Part shown: piece by piece, positions 25,239 to 33,923 of the stretch
Numbering within the stretch: the stretch's first letter is position 1
Layout of the letters: every line of letters starts with the position of its first letter
Source of the DNA: DASQPR01 sp963724705
GTDB lineage: Bacteria; Actinomycetota; Actinomycetes; Mycobacteriales; Micromonosporaceae
Length of the DNA stretch: 64,000 nucleotides
Reading direction: 5' to 3'
Assembly (NCBI GenBank): GCA_963724705.1
Contig: CAVRVS010000001.1
Location: 124,001 to 188,000 of the forward strand
Made by a program: the position numbers and the translations under genes
The notes under the pieces: model-generated
Told to the model about the DNA's origin: nothing
Database searches by the model: none
The model's input: the letters and a program-made list of their open reading frames with translations, nothing else

Positions 25239-26435
25239 TCAGGAGCTGACCGCACTCCCGATGAACTTCTGCGCGTCGTTGCTGGAGATGGCGAAGCCGA
25301 TCCCGACGCTGCCGGTGCTGCCGCTCGATCCCGTCGCGATGGCACTGTTGATGCCGACGACCTGACCGGCCATGTTGAACAGCGCACCACCGGAGTCGCC
25401 CTGGTTGGTCGACGCATCGGTCTGGATCGCGTCGCCGTACGTGGTGCCGGACGACTGAGCCACCGACTGGCCGCCGCCGCCCTCGCCACCGACCGTGACC
25501 TGGCGGTGCAGGGCACTGACAATGCCGGCGCTGACGCTATTGGACAGGCCGAGTTCGTTGCCGATCGCGATGACCGTGTCGCCGATCTGCAGGTTGTCGC
25601 TATCGCCGAACGTGGCGGCCTTGAGGCCCGAGACACCCTGCGCCTGGATGAGTGCCAGATCCTCCTGCGGATCGGTCTTCACGATCGTGGCGCTCACGGT
25701 CTTGCCGTTGGTGAACGTGACCTGGACCGAGCCGCCGTCGGTGGCGGCCGCGATGACGTGGTTGTTCGTCAGGATCAGACCGTCGCTGCGTACCACGACA
25801 CCGGAACCCTCGTCGGCCTGCATCTGACCGCGGACCGTGATCGACACGACCTCCTGGTCGACCGCCGAGACGACGTCGGCGATGGACTTCGCGCCGGCGA
25901 CCGTTTGGACCGACGTCGCGGCCGCAGCGTTCGCGGTCGACGTGTGGTCGAACGCGTGCATGCCAGCCGCACCGGCGAAGCCGCCGCCGGCCGCGAGCAC
26001 GATCGCGGCAACCCCGGCCAGCGCGAGACGACGGGCCGAACCACGGGTACGCCGGGCGTGCGCCGGCGGCGACGGCATTGCGGCGCCGGGACTGCCACCC
26101 ATCGACATGGCGGTCGCCGGTAGGAACCCGGCCGGACGCGGCAGCGGCTCCGGCGAATTCTGACCCACGGCACTTTGGCCCACGGCCGCATCGCCACTCC
26201 AGCCCGATCGGTAGGTCGATGCCCAGCCGGCCGGCGCCCGGTCCGCCGGAGCATGGTCCAGTGGCTGCCCGGCCCCGGGCAGCGGGGTGGTCGGTTCGGA
26301 GGTGGGCGGAACCGCCGCCCGCCCGACCGGCAGGTCGTGCCCCGTCGCGCGCTCGTCGGCGGCGTCGCTCGGGGCCTGGTTCGGATCCTGGTAGCTCTCC
26401 ATGTCCTCGACTGTGAACCTCGGACCACCCGTCAC
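25239..26435 (-). CDS. Membrane-anchored HtrA/DegP-like serine protease without a PDZ domain
   Basis: This is a 398-aa protein. Residues 1-130 are a Pro/Ala-rich cytoplasmic tail, followed by one membrane helix (LALAGVAAIVLAAGGGFAGAAG, about 136-157). A trypsin-like domain then lies outside the cell, with catalytic His226 (TNNHV), Asp259 (EDLALI) and Ser348 (QGDSGGALF). The protein ends about ten residues after the protease fold (FAISSNDAQKFIGSAVSS), so the usual C-terminal PDZ domain is missing rather than cut by a frameshift visible here. It likely degrades or processes envelope proteins. The start is a GTG; an ATG twelve codons later is possible. Confidence 0.9.
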   Translation of the reverse strand: MTGGPRFTVEDMESYQDPNQAPSDAADERATGHDLPVGRAAVPPTSEPTTPLPGAGQPLDHAPADRAPAGWASTYRSGWSGDAAVGQSAVGQNSPEPLPRPAGFLPATAMSMGGSPGAAMPSPPAHARRTRGSARRLALAGVAAIVLAAGGGFAGAAGMHAFDHTSTANAAAATSVQTVAGAKSIADVVSAVDQEVVSITVRGQMQADEGSGVVVRSDGLILTNNHVIAAATDGGSVQVTFTNGKTVSATIVKTDPQEDLALIQAQGVSGLKAATFGDSDNLQIGDTVIAIGNELGLSNSVSAGIVSALHRQVTVGGEGGGGQSVAQSSGTTYGDAIQTDASTNQGDSGGALFNMAGQVVGINSAIATGSSGSTGSVGIGFAISSNDAQKFIGSAVSS

Positions 26436-26802
26436 CGCTGGGAGCCGCCTATGAAGCCGCTGAAAGTCATTGATCTTTGCGGCGCCTGGTATGGAGGTGC
26501 CGAGAGTGCCGTTTCCGCACGTCTCAATGCATCTGGGCGGCCGAGCCTACGGTGCCGGCGCTCAGCGATCTTCCAGCCTTCGAGCCCACCGGAGCCCGCG
26601 ATTCGGTCGGCCAGCGTGGCGCAAGCCGGAGTCGACCGGCCGCCTCCAGTCGGGCCGCCGAGGGGCCGCTCGGCACCGCGGCATCGCGTCCGAAGACCAC
26701 CGCCGGCAAGTCCGGCAATCGCCTTCCGGCCGGGCGGTCCCGCCCTAGTCTCGGAGGTGACCTGGTGTGGCGCCGTGTCTCGCGGCGAGGGTAGGAGTAT
26801 CA
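26436..26802 (+). other. 367-base divergent intergenic region between protease and secreted-protein genes
   Basis: No gene is supported. An ATG at 26451 opens a frame starting MKPLKVIDLCG, but it soon becomes Arg/Pro-rich with no recognised family. The region should contain promoters for the protease (minus) and the sortase pair (plus). AGGAG five bases before ATG 26803 is the only clear site. Confidence 0.45.
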
Positions 26803-27294
26803 ATGCGTCGTTTGCGCCTTGCGTCCGTGGCCGCCATCTCATTCGGTGCCGCGTCGGCGGCGATCCTGACGCCAACCGCCGCCTCGGCGGCGACGGCGTC
26901 CGCGACGCCGAAGTTCGTCGCCAACGGGGCCAAATCCACCTTTCGCGTGCACTGCACGGGTTCCCCGACCTCGGCCAACCTCACCGGCACCGACCTCGGC
27001 CTGCCGAGCGACATCGCTATGTCGCGGACGAGCACTGGCCGCTTCGCAGTGACCGTACGGATTCCGAAGGACACGGTGCCCGGCCCGTACGACGTGAACA
27101 TGCAGTGTTCCAACGGTGACTTCGGCACGGCGTCGATCCAGGTGTCTCCGCGCGGCGGAGCCGCCACCGGAGACGGCTCGGCGTCCGGCGCCGATATGAC
27201 CACGGCTATCGTCGGCGGCGGAGCCGTCGCGCTCGCGGCCGTGGGCGGCGCCATCCTGCTCGGTCGACGGCAGGACCTGGACCCAGGCAGCTGA
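26803..27294 (+). CDS. Secreted protein with C-terminal membrane helix, paired with a class F sortase
   Basis: This is a 163-aa protein. A signal peptide (RRLRLASVAAISFGAASAAIL, cleavage near ASAAT) is followed by an immunoglobulin-like or beta-sandwich region of about 90 residues with two Cys, a Gly/Ser-rich linker, a C-terminal hydrophobic helix and a charged tail (RRQ). That is the shape of a sortase-anchored protein, but no LPXTG-like motif precedes the helix. AGGAG five bases before the ATG fixes the start. The class F sortase gene begins one base after its stop, so the two form one operon. Confidence 0.82.
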   Translation: MRRLRLASVAAISFGAASAAILTPTAASAATASATPKFVANGAKSTFRVHCTGSPTSANLTGTDLGLPSDIAMSRTSTGRFAVTVRIPKDTVPGPYDVNMQCSNGDFGTASIQVSPRGGAATGDGSASGADMTTAIVGGGAVALAAVGGAILLGRRQDLDPGS

Positions 27295-27295
27295 C

Positions 27296-28045
27296 ATGTC
27301 CGACGTAGGGCCGACCACGACCCGAGGATCACCCGTTGCGCCGCCGCCGAACTATCCGCGGCAGGCGCAGGGCTTCCCCTACGTCGGTAGGCGCCGCTAC
27401 GGCGCGTTTCCGAAACGAGCGGCGGCGGCCTGGGTCTTCGCGATCGTCGCGTTCTTCGGCGGCGGCGTGCTCCTGGCCACGTACGCCGGATCCACGCCGA
27501 AACCAACAACGCCCGGCGCCGCCGCGTTACCGGCCGAACCGACGCAACGACCGCCACCAAGGGGCAACGAACCACTGCCCCGGTCCGTACCGGTGAGCAT
27601 CGACATCTCATCGATCAATGTCCACGCACCGATCGGGTCGGTCGGCACCGCCGCCGATGGCACCGTGGAGGTGCCCCCGCTGAACGAACCGAACCTCACC
27701 GGTTGGTATAGCGGCAGCGTCACGCCGGGACAGACCGGCAACGCGGTCATTCTCGGCCATGTGGATTCCCACACCGTCGGCGCCGCGGTCTTCTATCACC
27801 TTGGCGATCTGAAGCCGGGTGATCTCGTCAACGTGACCCGTACGGACCGGACGGTCGCCGTCTTCCGTGTGTACGGCGTCGCGAGCTTCGCCAAGGCCAA
27901 GTTCCCGACCACGCTCGTCTACGGTCCGAACACGAAACCCGAACTCCGACTCGTCACCTGTGGTGGGGTGTACAACGCTCAGCGCCACGAGTACGTCACG
28001 AACGTGGTCGCGGTGGCCACCATGGTGTCGTCACGGCCCGCGTAG
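27296..28045 (+). CDS. Class F sortase
   Basis: This 249-aa transpeptidase is anchored by an N-terminal helix (about residues 41-63) and has a Pro/Thr-rich spacer. The catalytic His155 is in ILGHVDS, Cys222 is in LVTCGG, and the usual Arg lies a few residues on, in NAQRHEY. Class F enzymes are actinobacterial sortases whose substrates are often not obvious. The preceding gene encodes a secreted protein with a C-terminal helix and is the best candidate partner, although it lacks LPXTG. Unlike the sortase homologue at 45493-46491, all catalytic residues are present. Confidence 0.92.
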   Translation: MSDVGPTTTRGSPVAPPPNYPRQAQGFPYVGRRRYGAFPKRAAAAWVFAIVAFFGGGVLLATYAGSTPKPTTPGAAALPAEPTQRPPPRGNEPLPRSVPVSIDISSINVHAPIGSVGTAADGTVEVPPLNEPNLTGWYSGSVTPGQTGNAVILGHVDSHTVGAAVFYHLGDLKPGDLVNVTRTDRTVAVFRVYGVASFAKAKFPTTLVYGPNTKPELRLVTCGGVYNAQRHEYVTNVVAVATMVSSRPA

Positions 28046-28154
28046 CCGTCATGCCGGGGCAGCCGTATCTGAGTGCCGCGTCCGGCCGATGTCCGGCGAG
28101 TGACGCAAAGCTGGCCATCCCGGCCGGTTGCCGCGGAGCGGTCCCGTCGTGGGC

Positions 28155-28160
28155 GACAAT
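28155..28160 (+). promoter_or_regulatory. Candidate minus-10 element for a leaderless ACT-domain gene
   Basis: GACAAT ends seven bases before GTG 28167, which has no Shine-Dalgarno sequence. That spacing places the transcription start at or next to the start codon. Confidence 0.35.
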
Positions 28161-28166
28161 GCCCTG

Positions 28167-28721
28167 GTGAGTGAGATTGCTGTGACCGTCGTCGGCCCGG
28201 ACCGTCCCGGCATCGTGGCCGAGGTGTCCGGCGCACTCGCCGGCCTGGGCCTCAACCTGACCGACTCGACCATGACGTTGTTGCGCGGCCATTTCGCGAT
28301 GATGCTCGTCTGCACATCCGAGGCCGGGTCGGCACAGGTCAGCGCGGCCGATGTCAACGCCGCGCTCGGACCGCTGACTGAACCGGGGCATCTCGTCGCC
28401 GTCGCCCGCCCACTCCTCGACGAGCCGGAGGACTGGCCGGACGAGTCGGAGTCGATCCCGCTCCCGAATACGTACACGTTGGTGGTGCACGGTGCGGACC
28501 GATTGGGCATCGTGGCCGCGATAACAGCTGTGCTGGCGCGGGCGGGCGGCAACATCACCGATCTCACGACCCGCCTCGCCGGCCCGCTCTACCTGCTCAC
28601 GGCCGAGGTCGACCTGCCGCCCGGCGCCGATGAGGGCGCGCTCGCCGCGGATCTGGCCGAAGAGGCCGAACGCCTCGGCGTCGTCGCGAACCTCACGGCC
28701 GCCGAGGCGGACATGTTGTGA
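28167..28721 (+). CDS. Tandem ACT-domain protein (GcvR-like)
   Basis: This 184-aa protein has two ACT domains: residues 1-75 beginning VSEIAVTVVGPDRPGIVAEVSG, and about 95-170 beginning YTLVVHGADRLGIVAAITAVLARAGGNITDL. The duplicated plan matches glycine-cleavage repressor GcvR-like and other amino-acid-sensing proteins. No DNA-binding domain is present, so it probably senses a small ligand and acts through a partner. The stop overlaps the start of the peptide deformylase gene as GTGA, indicating coupled translation. Confidence 0.87.
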   Translation: MSEIAVTVVGPDRPGIVAEVSGALAGLGLNLTDSTMTLLRGHFAMMLVCTSEAGSAQVSAADVNAALGPLTEPGHLVAVARPLLDEPEDWPDESESIPLPNTYTLVVHGADRLGIVAAITAVLARAGGNITDLTTRLAGPLYLLTAEVDLPPGADEGALAADLAEEAERLGVVANLTAAEADML

Positions 28722-29321
28722 CGGGTACGGAACCACCCGCGTCGGCCGACGACGGGCCGACTATCGCGGCCGAGGACTGGCCGGCCGACGCGCTGGATTG
28801 GATGTCGGGCACCGACGGTCGCGTGCGTCCCGCGGTCCGATCGCCGGATCCAGTGCTCGCGTCGGCCGGCGCAGATGTCGATCCGGCCGCGTCCGGCGAT
28901 CCAGGCACTCGCCGCCGATCTCGTGGCGACGATGGCAGCCGCGCCGGGCTGCGTCGGACTGGCCGCGCAACAGATCGGAGTCGCCGCGCGCGTTCTCACG
29001 GTCGACGTACGCAACCATCCGAAGACCCGTACGTGTCACGGGCTGTTCGTGCTCTGCAACGCCGAGATCGTGGCGGCGAGCCAGTGGCAGAAGGGGCGCG
29101 AAGGCTGCCTGTCGGTGCCCGATCTGACCGGCGATGTGAAGCGGGCCGGCCGTCTCGTGGTCACCGGCCAGCTGCCCGGAACCGGCCGCCCGGTCACGCT
29201 GACGACGGACGCGTTCGAGGCCAGGGCACTCCAGCACGAGATCGATCACTGCGCCGGAACGTTGTTCCTCGACCGGGTCGCCGGACCGCACGCGGTCTTC
29301 GCACGCAAGGTCTACCGCTAG
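28718..29321 (+). CDS. def: Peptide deformylase, with an apparent one-base insertion near 28885-28900
   Basis: The enzyme removes formyl groups from nascent N-termini. The three motifs are intact in one frame: GCVGLAAQQ, EGCLS and QHEIDH (metal ligands Cys and two His). The N-terminal family sequence, SPDPVLASAGADVDP, is instead in the frame that starts at GTG 28718, which overlaps the ACT gene stop as GTGA. The two halves join if one base is removed in the GTCCGGCGATCC region. The span is 604 bases, one more than a multiple of three, giving about 200 aa when corrected. ATG 28875 would start the second frame alone but lacks the conserved N-terminus. It is either an assembly error or a recent mutation. 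Confidence 0.8.
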
Positions 29322-29377
29322 CGGCCTCGTGGCCGGCGTGTTGCCGGACGCAACGATGGCCGTGCGGCGCCGCCCGG

Positions 29378-29383
29378 TAGATT
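29378..29383 (+). promoter_or_regulatory. Candidate minus-10 element for leaderless RNase HI mRNA
   Basis: TAGATT ends seven bases before ATG 29391, and no ribosome binding site lies between. This is compatible with leaderless transcription. Confidence 0.3.
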
Positions 29384-29390
29384 GCCAGCC

Positions 29391-29849
29391 ATGCCAACTC
29401 CGCCCGCGTTCGTCGAGGTCTACACCGACGGCGCATGCAGCGGTAATCCCGGGCCGGGCGGCTGGGGCGCGGTGTTGCTCTACGGCCGGCACGAGAAGGA
29501 ACTCTACGGCGGTCAACGCGAGCCGACGACGAACAACCGGATGGAGCTGACGGCCGCGATCGAGGCACTCGAACACCTCAAGCGCCCGTCGGTCGTACGA
29601 CTGCACACCGACAGCACGTACGTGCGCTCCGGCATCATGTCGTGGCTCGCCGGCTGGCAGCGCAACGGCTGGCGTACGGCGGACCGCAAGCCGGTCAAGA
29701 ACGCCGATCTGTGGCAGCGCTTGGCCGCCGCGGTCGCACGGCACGAGGTCGAGTGGCTGTGGGTCAAAGGGCACGCGGGCGACCCGGGCAACGAACGCGC
29801 CGACGCCCTCGCCAACCGTGGCATGGCCGAGGCCCGCGCGGCCGGCTGA
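29391..29849 (+). CDS. rnhA: Ribonuclease HI
   Basis: This 152-aa enzyme cleaves RNA in RNA-DNA hybrids. The four acidic active-site residues are visible: Asp13 in YTDGACSGNPGPGGWG, Glu52 in NNRMELTAAIEAL, Asp74 in HTDSTYV and Asp138 in NERADALAN. The GHAGDPGNE loop supplies the conserved His. Size and spacing are those of bacterial RNase HI. It is convergent with the Ser/Thr kinase gene. Confidence 0.96.
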   Translation: MPTPPAFVEVYTDGACSGNPGPGGWGAVLLYGRHEKELYGGQREPTTNNRMELTAAIEALEHLKRPSVVRLHTDSTYVRSGIMSWLAGWQRNGWRTADRKPVKNADLWQRLAAAVARHEVEWLWVKGHAGDPGNERADALANRGMAEARAAG

Positions 29850-29865
29850 GTCCGACCAACGCGGC

Positions 29866-31566
29866 TTAGGAGCAGTCGGCCTGGATCGTCCGCACGTCGT
29901 CGGTCAACCGCGCCGTCAGCGTCGATGACGGCTTGCGGCCGGCGGCGACATCGGCTCGCAGCGTGTCGATGTGGCTGGCCGCCGTACGCAGGTCCGCGCC
30001 TGTCTGCGGATGGTTCGACTTCGCCGCGTCGGCGCGGAGTTCGGCCGCCGCGGTGGTGAGCTCGACGACGATCGCGTGCACGTCGTTTCCGTCCCCGCGC
30101 ACCCGTGCCTCGACCTGTCCGGTGTAGACCACGACGCCGATACACGCGGGGTCCAGTCGGTGCGACAGGTGTGACAAACCGGATGCCACACCGTTGACGA
30201 TCGGGATCGACCAGAGCACGGCGAGCACGATGCCGAGCAGCGCCCGTACGCGGCCGACGCCACGCCGGCGTCGCGCGCGCAGCAGGCCGATCACTCCGAA
30301 GATCATGCCGAGCGGCGGCAGCGGCAGGATTCCGCATACCAGTGCCGCGGTAGCGAATCCGTTGCGCGGATAGGGATCGCCCGGGTAGGGCGGCAGCGGT
30401 CGCGAGTCGATCCGCGTCGGCACCGGCGGGCCGGCCGGTGCGCGCGGCCCGGCCGGGCGGCCTGAGCCGACCGAGCCAACTGAGCCGACCGGGCCGACCG
30501 GGCCGACCGGGCCGACCGGTGGGGGCGGGCCGGCCGGTGTAAGCGTCAGCGGGCCGATACCGGTCGAATAGGGCCGGGTAGCCGGCCGTACCGATGAAGG
30601 GGTCGACCCCGACCATGACGAGGCCGACCCGAACGACGTAGCGGCGGGTGCAGAGGCAGGCACGGCGAATGACTGCGCTCCGGCCAACGCCGTCGGAGCG
30701 GGTGCAAAATGCGCGCGCCCGATGATCGGCGGCCGGTCCGGGGCATGGAGTACGGCCCGCGCGGCGGCGGCGCTGGCCGGTCGCTGCGAAGGTTCCTTGG
30801 CCAACAGCGCGTGGATGAGCGCCGCTAAGCCCTCGGGCACCTCGGGCCGGATGGATCGCAGCGGCGTCGGGACGGCCGACAGATGCGCCGAGATCCAGTC
30901 CACCGGCGTCTCGGCGCGGTACGGTGACCGACCGGCGAGGAGTTCGTAGAGGACGCATCCGAGCGAGTACAGGTCGGCCCGCCCGTCGACGGCACCGGTG
31001 TCCAACTGCTCGGGCGCCGCATATCGGAGCGTCCCGACATGGTCGCCGTCGCGGGTCAGGCGCGACTCGCGCTCGACCCAGACGATGCCGAAGTCGACGA
31101 TCTTCGCCGCGCCGGTGGACGCGCTCAGCATGATGTTGGCCGGCTTCAGGTCACGGTGCACTACTCCGGCGGCGTGCGCCGCGTCCAGGCCGGCGCACAC
31201 CTGATCGGCGACCGCCCGCACCCGGTCCACCGACAACCGGCCATCTCCCGACATCCGGGCTCGGGCCTGCTCGTCGGCCAGCGACCCACCGGTGATCAGT
31301 TCCATCACGAGATAGGCCGCACCGTCATGCTCGCCGAAGTCGTGGGCCGTGACGATGTTCGGATGGTTGAAGGCGGCGACGGCGCGAGCCTCCTGGCGGA
31401 AGCGCGCCATCGCCGCCTCGGGCTCGGCGAGGTGCTCAAACGACACGATCTTGATGGCCACATCGCGGCCGAGGGTACGGTCGTAGCCGCGAAAGACCGC
31501 GCCGAAGCCGCCTCGGCCCAACTCGGCCCGCAGCTCGTAACGACCCGCGACAACGGTGCCGTCCAT
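29866..31566 (-). CDS. Serine/threonine protein kinase with DUF4190-like membrane region
   Basis: This 566-aa Hanks-type kinase (ATG 31566; a start at 31644 would add 26 residues) has LGRGGFGAVFRG, the ATP-anchoring Lys in VAIKIV, the catalytic HRDLKPANIML, DFG, and APEQL of the activation segment. A Ser/Pro/Ala linker contains a PVGPVGPVGPVGSVGSVGS repeat. Next comes a two-helix DUF4190-like region (ALVCGILPLPPLGMIFGVIGLLRARRRR) and about 100 extracellular residues with two Cys. It sits beside a SpoIIE phosphatase and STAS/RsbW-type proteins, so it may feed a partner-switching pathway. There is no PASTA domain, so it is not PknB. Confidence 0.92.
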   Translation of the reverse strand: MDGTVVAGRYELRAELGRGGFGAVFRGYDRTLGRDVAIKIVSFEHLAEPEAAMARFRQEARAVAAFNHPNIVTAHDFGEHDGAAYLVMELITGGSLADEQARARMSGDGRLSVDRVRAVADQVCAGLDAAHAAGVVHRDLKPANIMLSASTGAAKIVDFGIVWVERESRLTRDGDHVGTLRYAAPEQLDTGAVDGRADLYSLGCVLYELLAGRSPYRAETPVDWISAHLSAVPTPLRSIRPEVPEGLAALIHALLAKEPSQRPASAAAARAVLHAPDRPPIIGRAHFAPAPTALAGAQSFAVPASAPAATSFGSASSWSGSTPSSVRPATRPYSTGIGPLTLTPAGPPPPVGPVGPVGPVGSVGSVGSGRPAGPRAPAGPPVPTRIDSRPLPPYPGDPYPRNGFATAALVCGILPLPPLGMIFGVIGLLRARRRRGVGRVRALLGIVLAVLWSIPIVNGVASGLSHLSHRLDPACIGVVVYTGQVEARVRGDGNDVHAIVVELTTAAAELRADAAKSNHPQTGADLRTAASHIDTLRADVAAGRKPSSTLTARLTDDVRTIQADCS

Positions 31567-31687
31567 TGCCCACCCATCCTGCGCATCGCGGCCGGCCGCA
31601 GTCGGCGGCTCCACGTCACCGGCCAGCCTTGCGGATGTCGTCAAGTCGATGACGTCGGGGGCACGCCGTCAAGTCGACTCGCGACCC

Positions 31688-33820
31688 TCATGTGGCGGGG
31701 GCGGCGATCGTCCGACTGCCTGCGCCGACCTCGGCCCGCCGCAACTCGTCGGCCGCATCGACGGTCGACTCGTTGCGCATGGTGAGGATCGCGATGTCGT
31801 CGCGCGGCGTCTCCGGCGAGAAGGCGATCGTGGCCGAGCGCAGCCGCGCCGCGACGATGTCCGCGTCGTGGCCGGCCAACGGCGCCAGCACCTCGTGGGT
31901 ACGGTCGAGGCCGAAGAGCTCGCCGCCGCGGCGCCGTTCGGTCACGCCGTCGGTGAAGAACACCAACGTGTCCCCCGGGTCCATGACGACGTCCGCGGCC
32001 ACGATGGTGATCCGGGGCAGCAGACCGAGCGCGCTTCCGTTGTGTCCCACCGCTTCCGTAGCGCCCGACGTCCGTACGACGATGGGCCGCTCGTGCCCGG
32101 CCAGGTAGATCTCGGCACGCACGGTCGGCCCGCCAGCGTCGACGGCGGCCACCGCGAGCGTCGCGAACCGTCCGGAGCCCTGCTCGGCGAGCTCCTCGTT
32201 GATCCGTACGAGGATCTCCGTCACCGGCCGACCCTCACGGACCAGCACCCGCATTACGTTGCGGACGAGTCCCGTGACGGCGGCCGCCGCGACACCTTTG
32301 CCCGAGACATCGCCGAGCACCATGAGCCAGCGGCCGTCCGGCATCTCGAGGACGTCGTAGAAGTCGCCGCCCACATCCACCGTGCCGATCGCTGGGATGT
32401 ACTCGGCCGCGAACCGTACGCCGTCGACCCGGGGCAATGCCGGTGGCAGCAACGCCTGTTGCAGCGTGTCGGTCGCGGCCCGCCGCTCCTCGTGCAGCTG
32501 CGCGTTGTCCAGCGCGAGCGCGGTCCGCCGGGCCAGATCCACGATCACCGCCAGCTCGTCGGTGTCGTGGCGGCGACCGCGCGGGCGACCGACCGCAAGC
32601 ACCCCGAGTCGCTGGCCCCGCACGATCAGTGGAACCGCGACGCCGTCGAGCGCGGTCGACAGCGTGCTGTGCTGGCCCGGATTGCGCGCGTCGGCCAGCA
32701 CGCGCTTGTTGGCGGCCAGGTCGAGGGCGCGCCGGACGGCCACGGTTTGTGTCTCCCGGGCGTGGGCCGCGCTGACCACTACCGGTGGACCGTCGTCGAA
32801 ACACCGGAGGACGGCACACCACTCGCCGAGGCGTGGCACGAACAGCCTGGGTACCAGCGCCATCGTGAGGTCGATCTCCAGCGACTGCGCGAGCAGGTCA
32901 CTCGCACCGGTGATGAACGCGACCTCGGCTCGCCGGCGAAGGTCGGCCGCGCGGAGCCGGTCGTTGTCGACCATGACAGCGAAAGCGTGGGCGCCCAGCG
33001 TCGCGATCTGCAGCGCCTGGGTGGGGACCGTCGCCGACCGTACGGTCAGCATTCCGCCGGCCGGCGGCGCGAGCGGAAGCGGGATCCGTACCGGATCGGC
33101 GGTGTGATTGTTCGCGGTTCCGGCCCGCGCTAGCTCGACGCCGCCGCGCCCGTCGGCCCTATCGAGCACGAGCTCCACCACGGCCTCGCCGGCCGCCGCC
33201 GACACCTCACCAACCAGCTGCATCGCGAATCGTGCCAGATCCGTAGCGACCGCGGTGCCGAGCCAGGTGTCGGCGCCCGACAGCACCGCAGCGTCGCCTA
33301 CAAGATCATCTCCCGTTGGCAGTGCGTTGCGCTGCGCGGCGCCGACATGCGCCGCGCCGGTTGGGCGCTTTGTTCCGGGTACGTCATCGGACGGCAGATC
33401 GCTGCGTCGAATGTCGAACCAGACTGACTTGCCGAAATTGTCATGGACGACGCCCCACCGCGTCGCGATCCGGTCCACCAGAATGAGACCCCGGCCGTGC
33501 GACAAGAGAGGGCGCCGCATCGCGGAGGTAGGGTCGAGCACGGGCAATTCACCGCGATGACCGTCGGCTACCGCCACGTGCACGCGGGTCGCATCCACAT
33601 CGACCGTCACGTCAAGGTCCGTCCCGGCGTGGAGAACGGCGTTCGTCGTCAGCTCGGTCGCAAGCAACAGCACATCGTCGGCCATGTCAGCTAGCTGTGC
33701 CTCGTCAAGCAACTGCCGGATCATCGTGCGGACCGCGGCGGGAGCGTGTCGGTCCGCGCGCAGCCGTACGCGGCGTTCGGTACGGGGCTCCGGCAAACGA
33801 TGTGTTGCATTGGTGGCCAC
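31688..33820 (-). CDS. RsbW-like ATPase, GAF and SpoIIE phosphatase fusion
   Basis: This is a 710-aa cytosolic protein. Residues about 20-145 are an RsbW/HATPase_c anti-sigma kinase-like domain (ATELTTNAVLHAG N-box, GRGLILVDRIATRWG). Residues about 310-460 form a GAF-like sensor. The C-terminal 220 residues are a PP2C/SpoIIE phosphatase with VDVGGDFYDVLE, LGDVSGKGV and FFTDGVTERR supplying the metal-binding Asp residues. Such fusions can both phosphorylate and dephosphorylate STAS antagonists. GTG 33820 has GGAGGA 11 bases upstream; the frame stays open further but runs antisense to the HAMP kinase. It is divergent from that kinase, with 103 bases between. Confidence 0.9.
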   Translation of the reverse strand: MATNATHRLPEPRTERRVRLRADRHAPAAVRTMIRQLLDEAQLADMADDVLLLATELTTNAVLHAGTDLDVTVDVDATRVHVAVADGHRGELPVLDPTSAMRRPLLSHGRGLILVDRIATRWGVVHDNFGKSVWFDIRRSDLPSDDVPGTKRPTGAAHVGAAQRNALPTGDDLVGDAAVLSGADTWLGTAVATDLARFAMQLVGEVSAAAGEAVVELVLDRADGRGGVELARAGTANNHTADPVRIPLPLAPPAGGMLTVRSATVPTQALQIATLGAHAFAVMVDNDRLRAADLRRRAEVAFITGASDLLAQSLEIDLTMALVPRLFVPRLGEWCAVLRCFDDGPPVVVSAAHARETQTVAVRRALDLAANKRVLADARNPGQHSTLSTALDGVAVPLIVRGQRLGVLAVGRPRGRRHDTDELAVIVDLARRTALALDNAQLHEERRAATDTLQQALLPPALPRVDGVRFAAEYIPAIGTVDVGGDFYDVLEMPDGRWLMVLGDVSGKGVAAAAVTGLVRNVMRVLVREGRPVTEILVRINEELAEQGSGRFATLAVAAVDAGGPTVRAEIYLAGHERPIVVRTSGATEAVGHNGSALGLLPRITIVAADVVMDPGDTLVFFTDGVTERRRGGELFGLDRTHEVLAPLAGHDADIVAARLRSATIAFSPETPRDDIAILTMRNESTVDAADELRRAEVGAGSRTIAAPAT

Positions 33821-33923
33821 GATCAGTAGTGTCCTCCGAGTGGAGCGGTGGAGCCAACCAGATGGCTGGCGGCCCACGACATACGGGTGCGCTGTGCGCC
33901 CGTGGCGCGGCGGGGAGGGTTCC
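33821..33923. promoter_or_regulatory. Divergent promoter region between SpoIIE and HAMP-kinase genes
   Basis: These 103 bases must carry both promoters. GGGAGGG lies five bases before ATG 33924 and GGAGGA lies before GTG 33820 on the other strand. No recognisable operator was seen. Confidence 0.5.

Noticed and set aside
22881..26123. Plus-strand open frame of 1,080 codons
   Set aside because: It runs through the SDR gene in a wrong frame and antisense to the antiporter, YjbR and protease genes. No start signal or protein motif is present.
26451..26760. Frame beginning MKPLKVIDLCG
   Set aside because: A promising start but it decays into Arg/Pro-rich sequence and overlaps the sortase-pair leader; no homologous domain was recognised.
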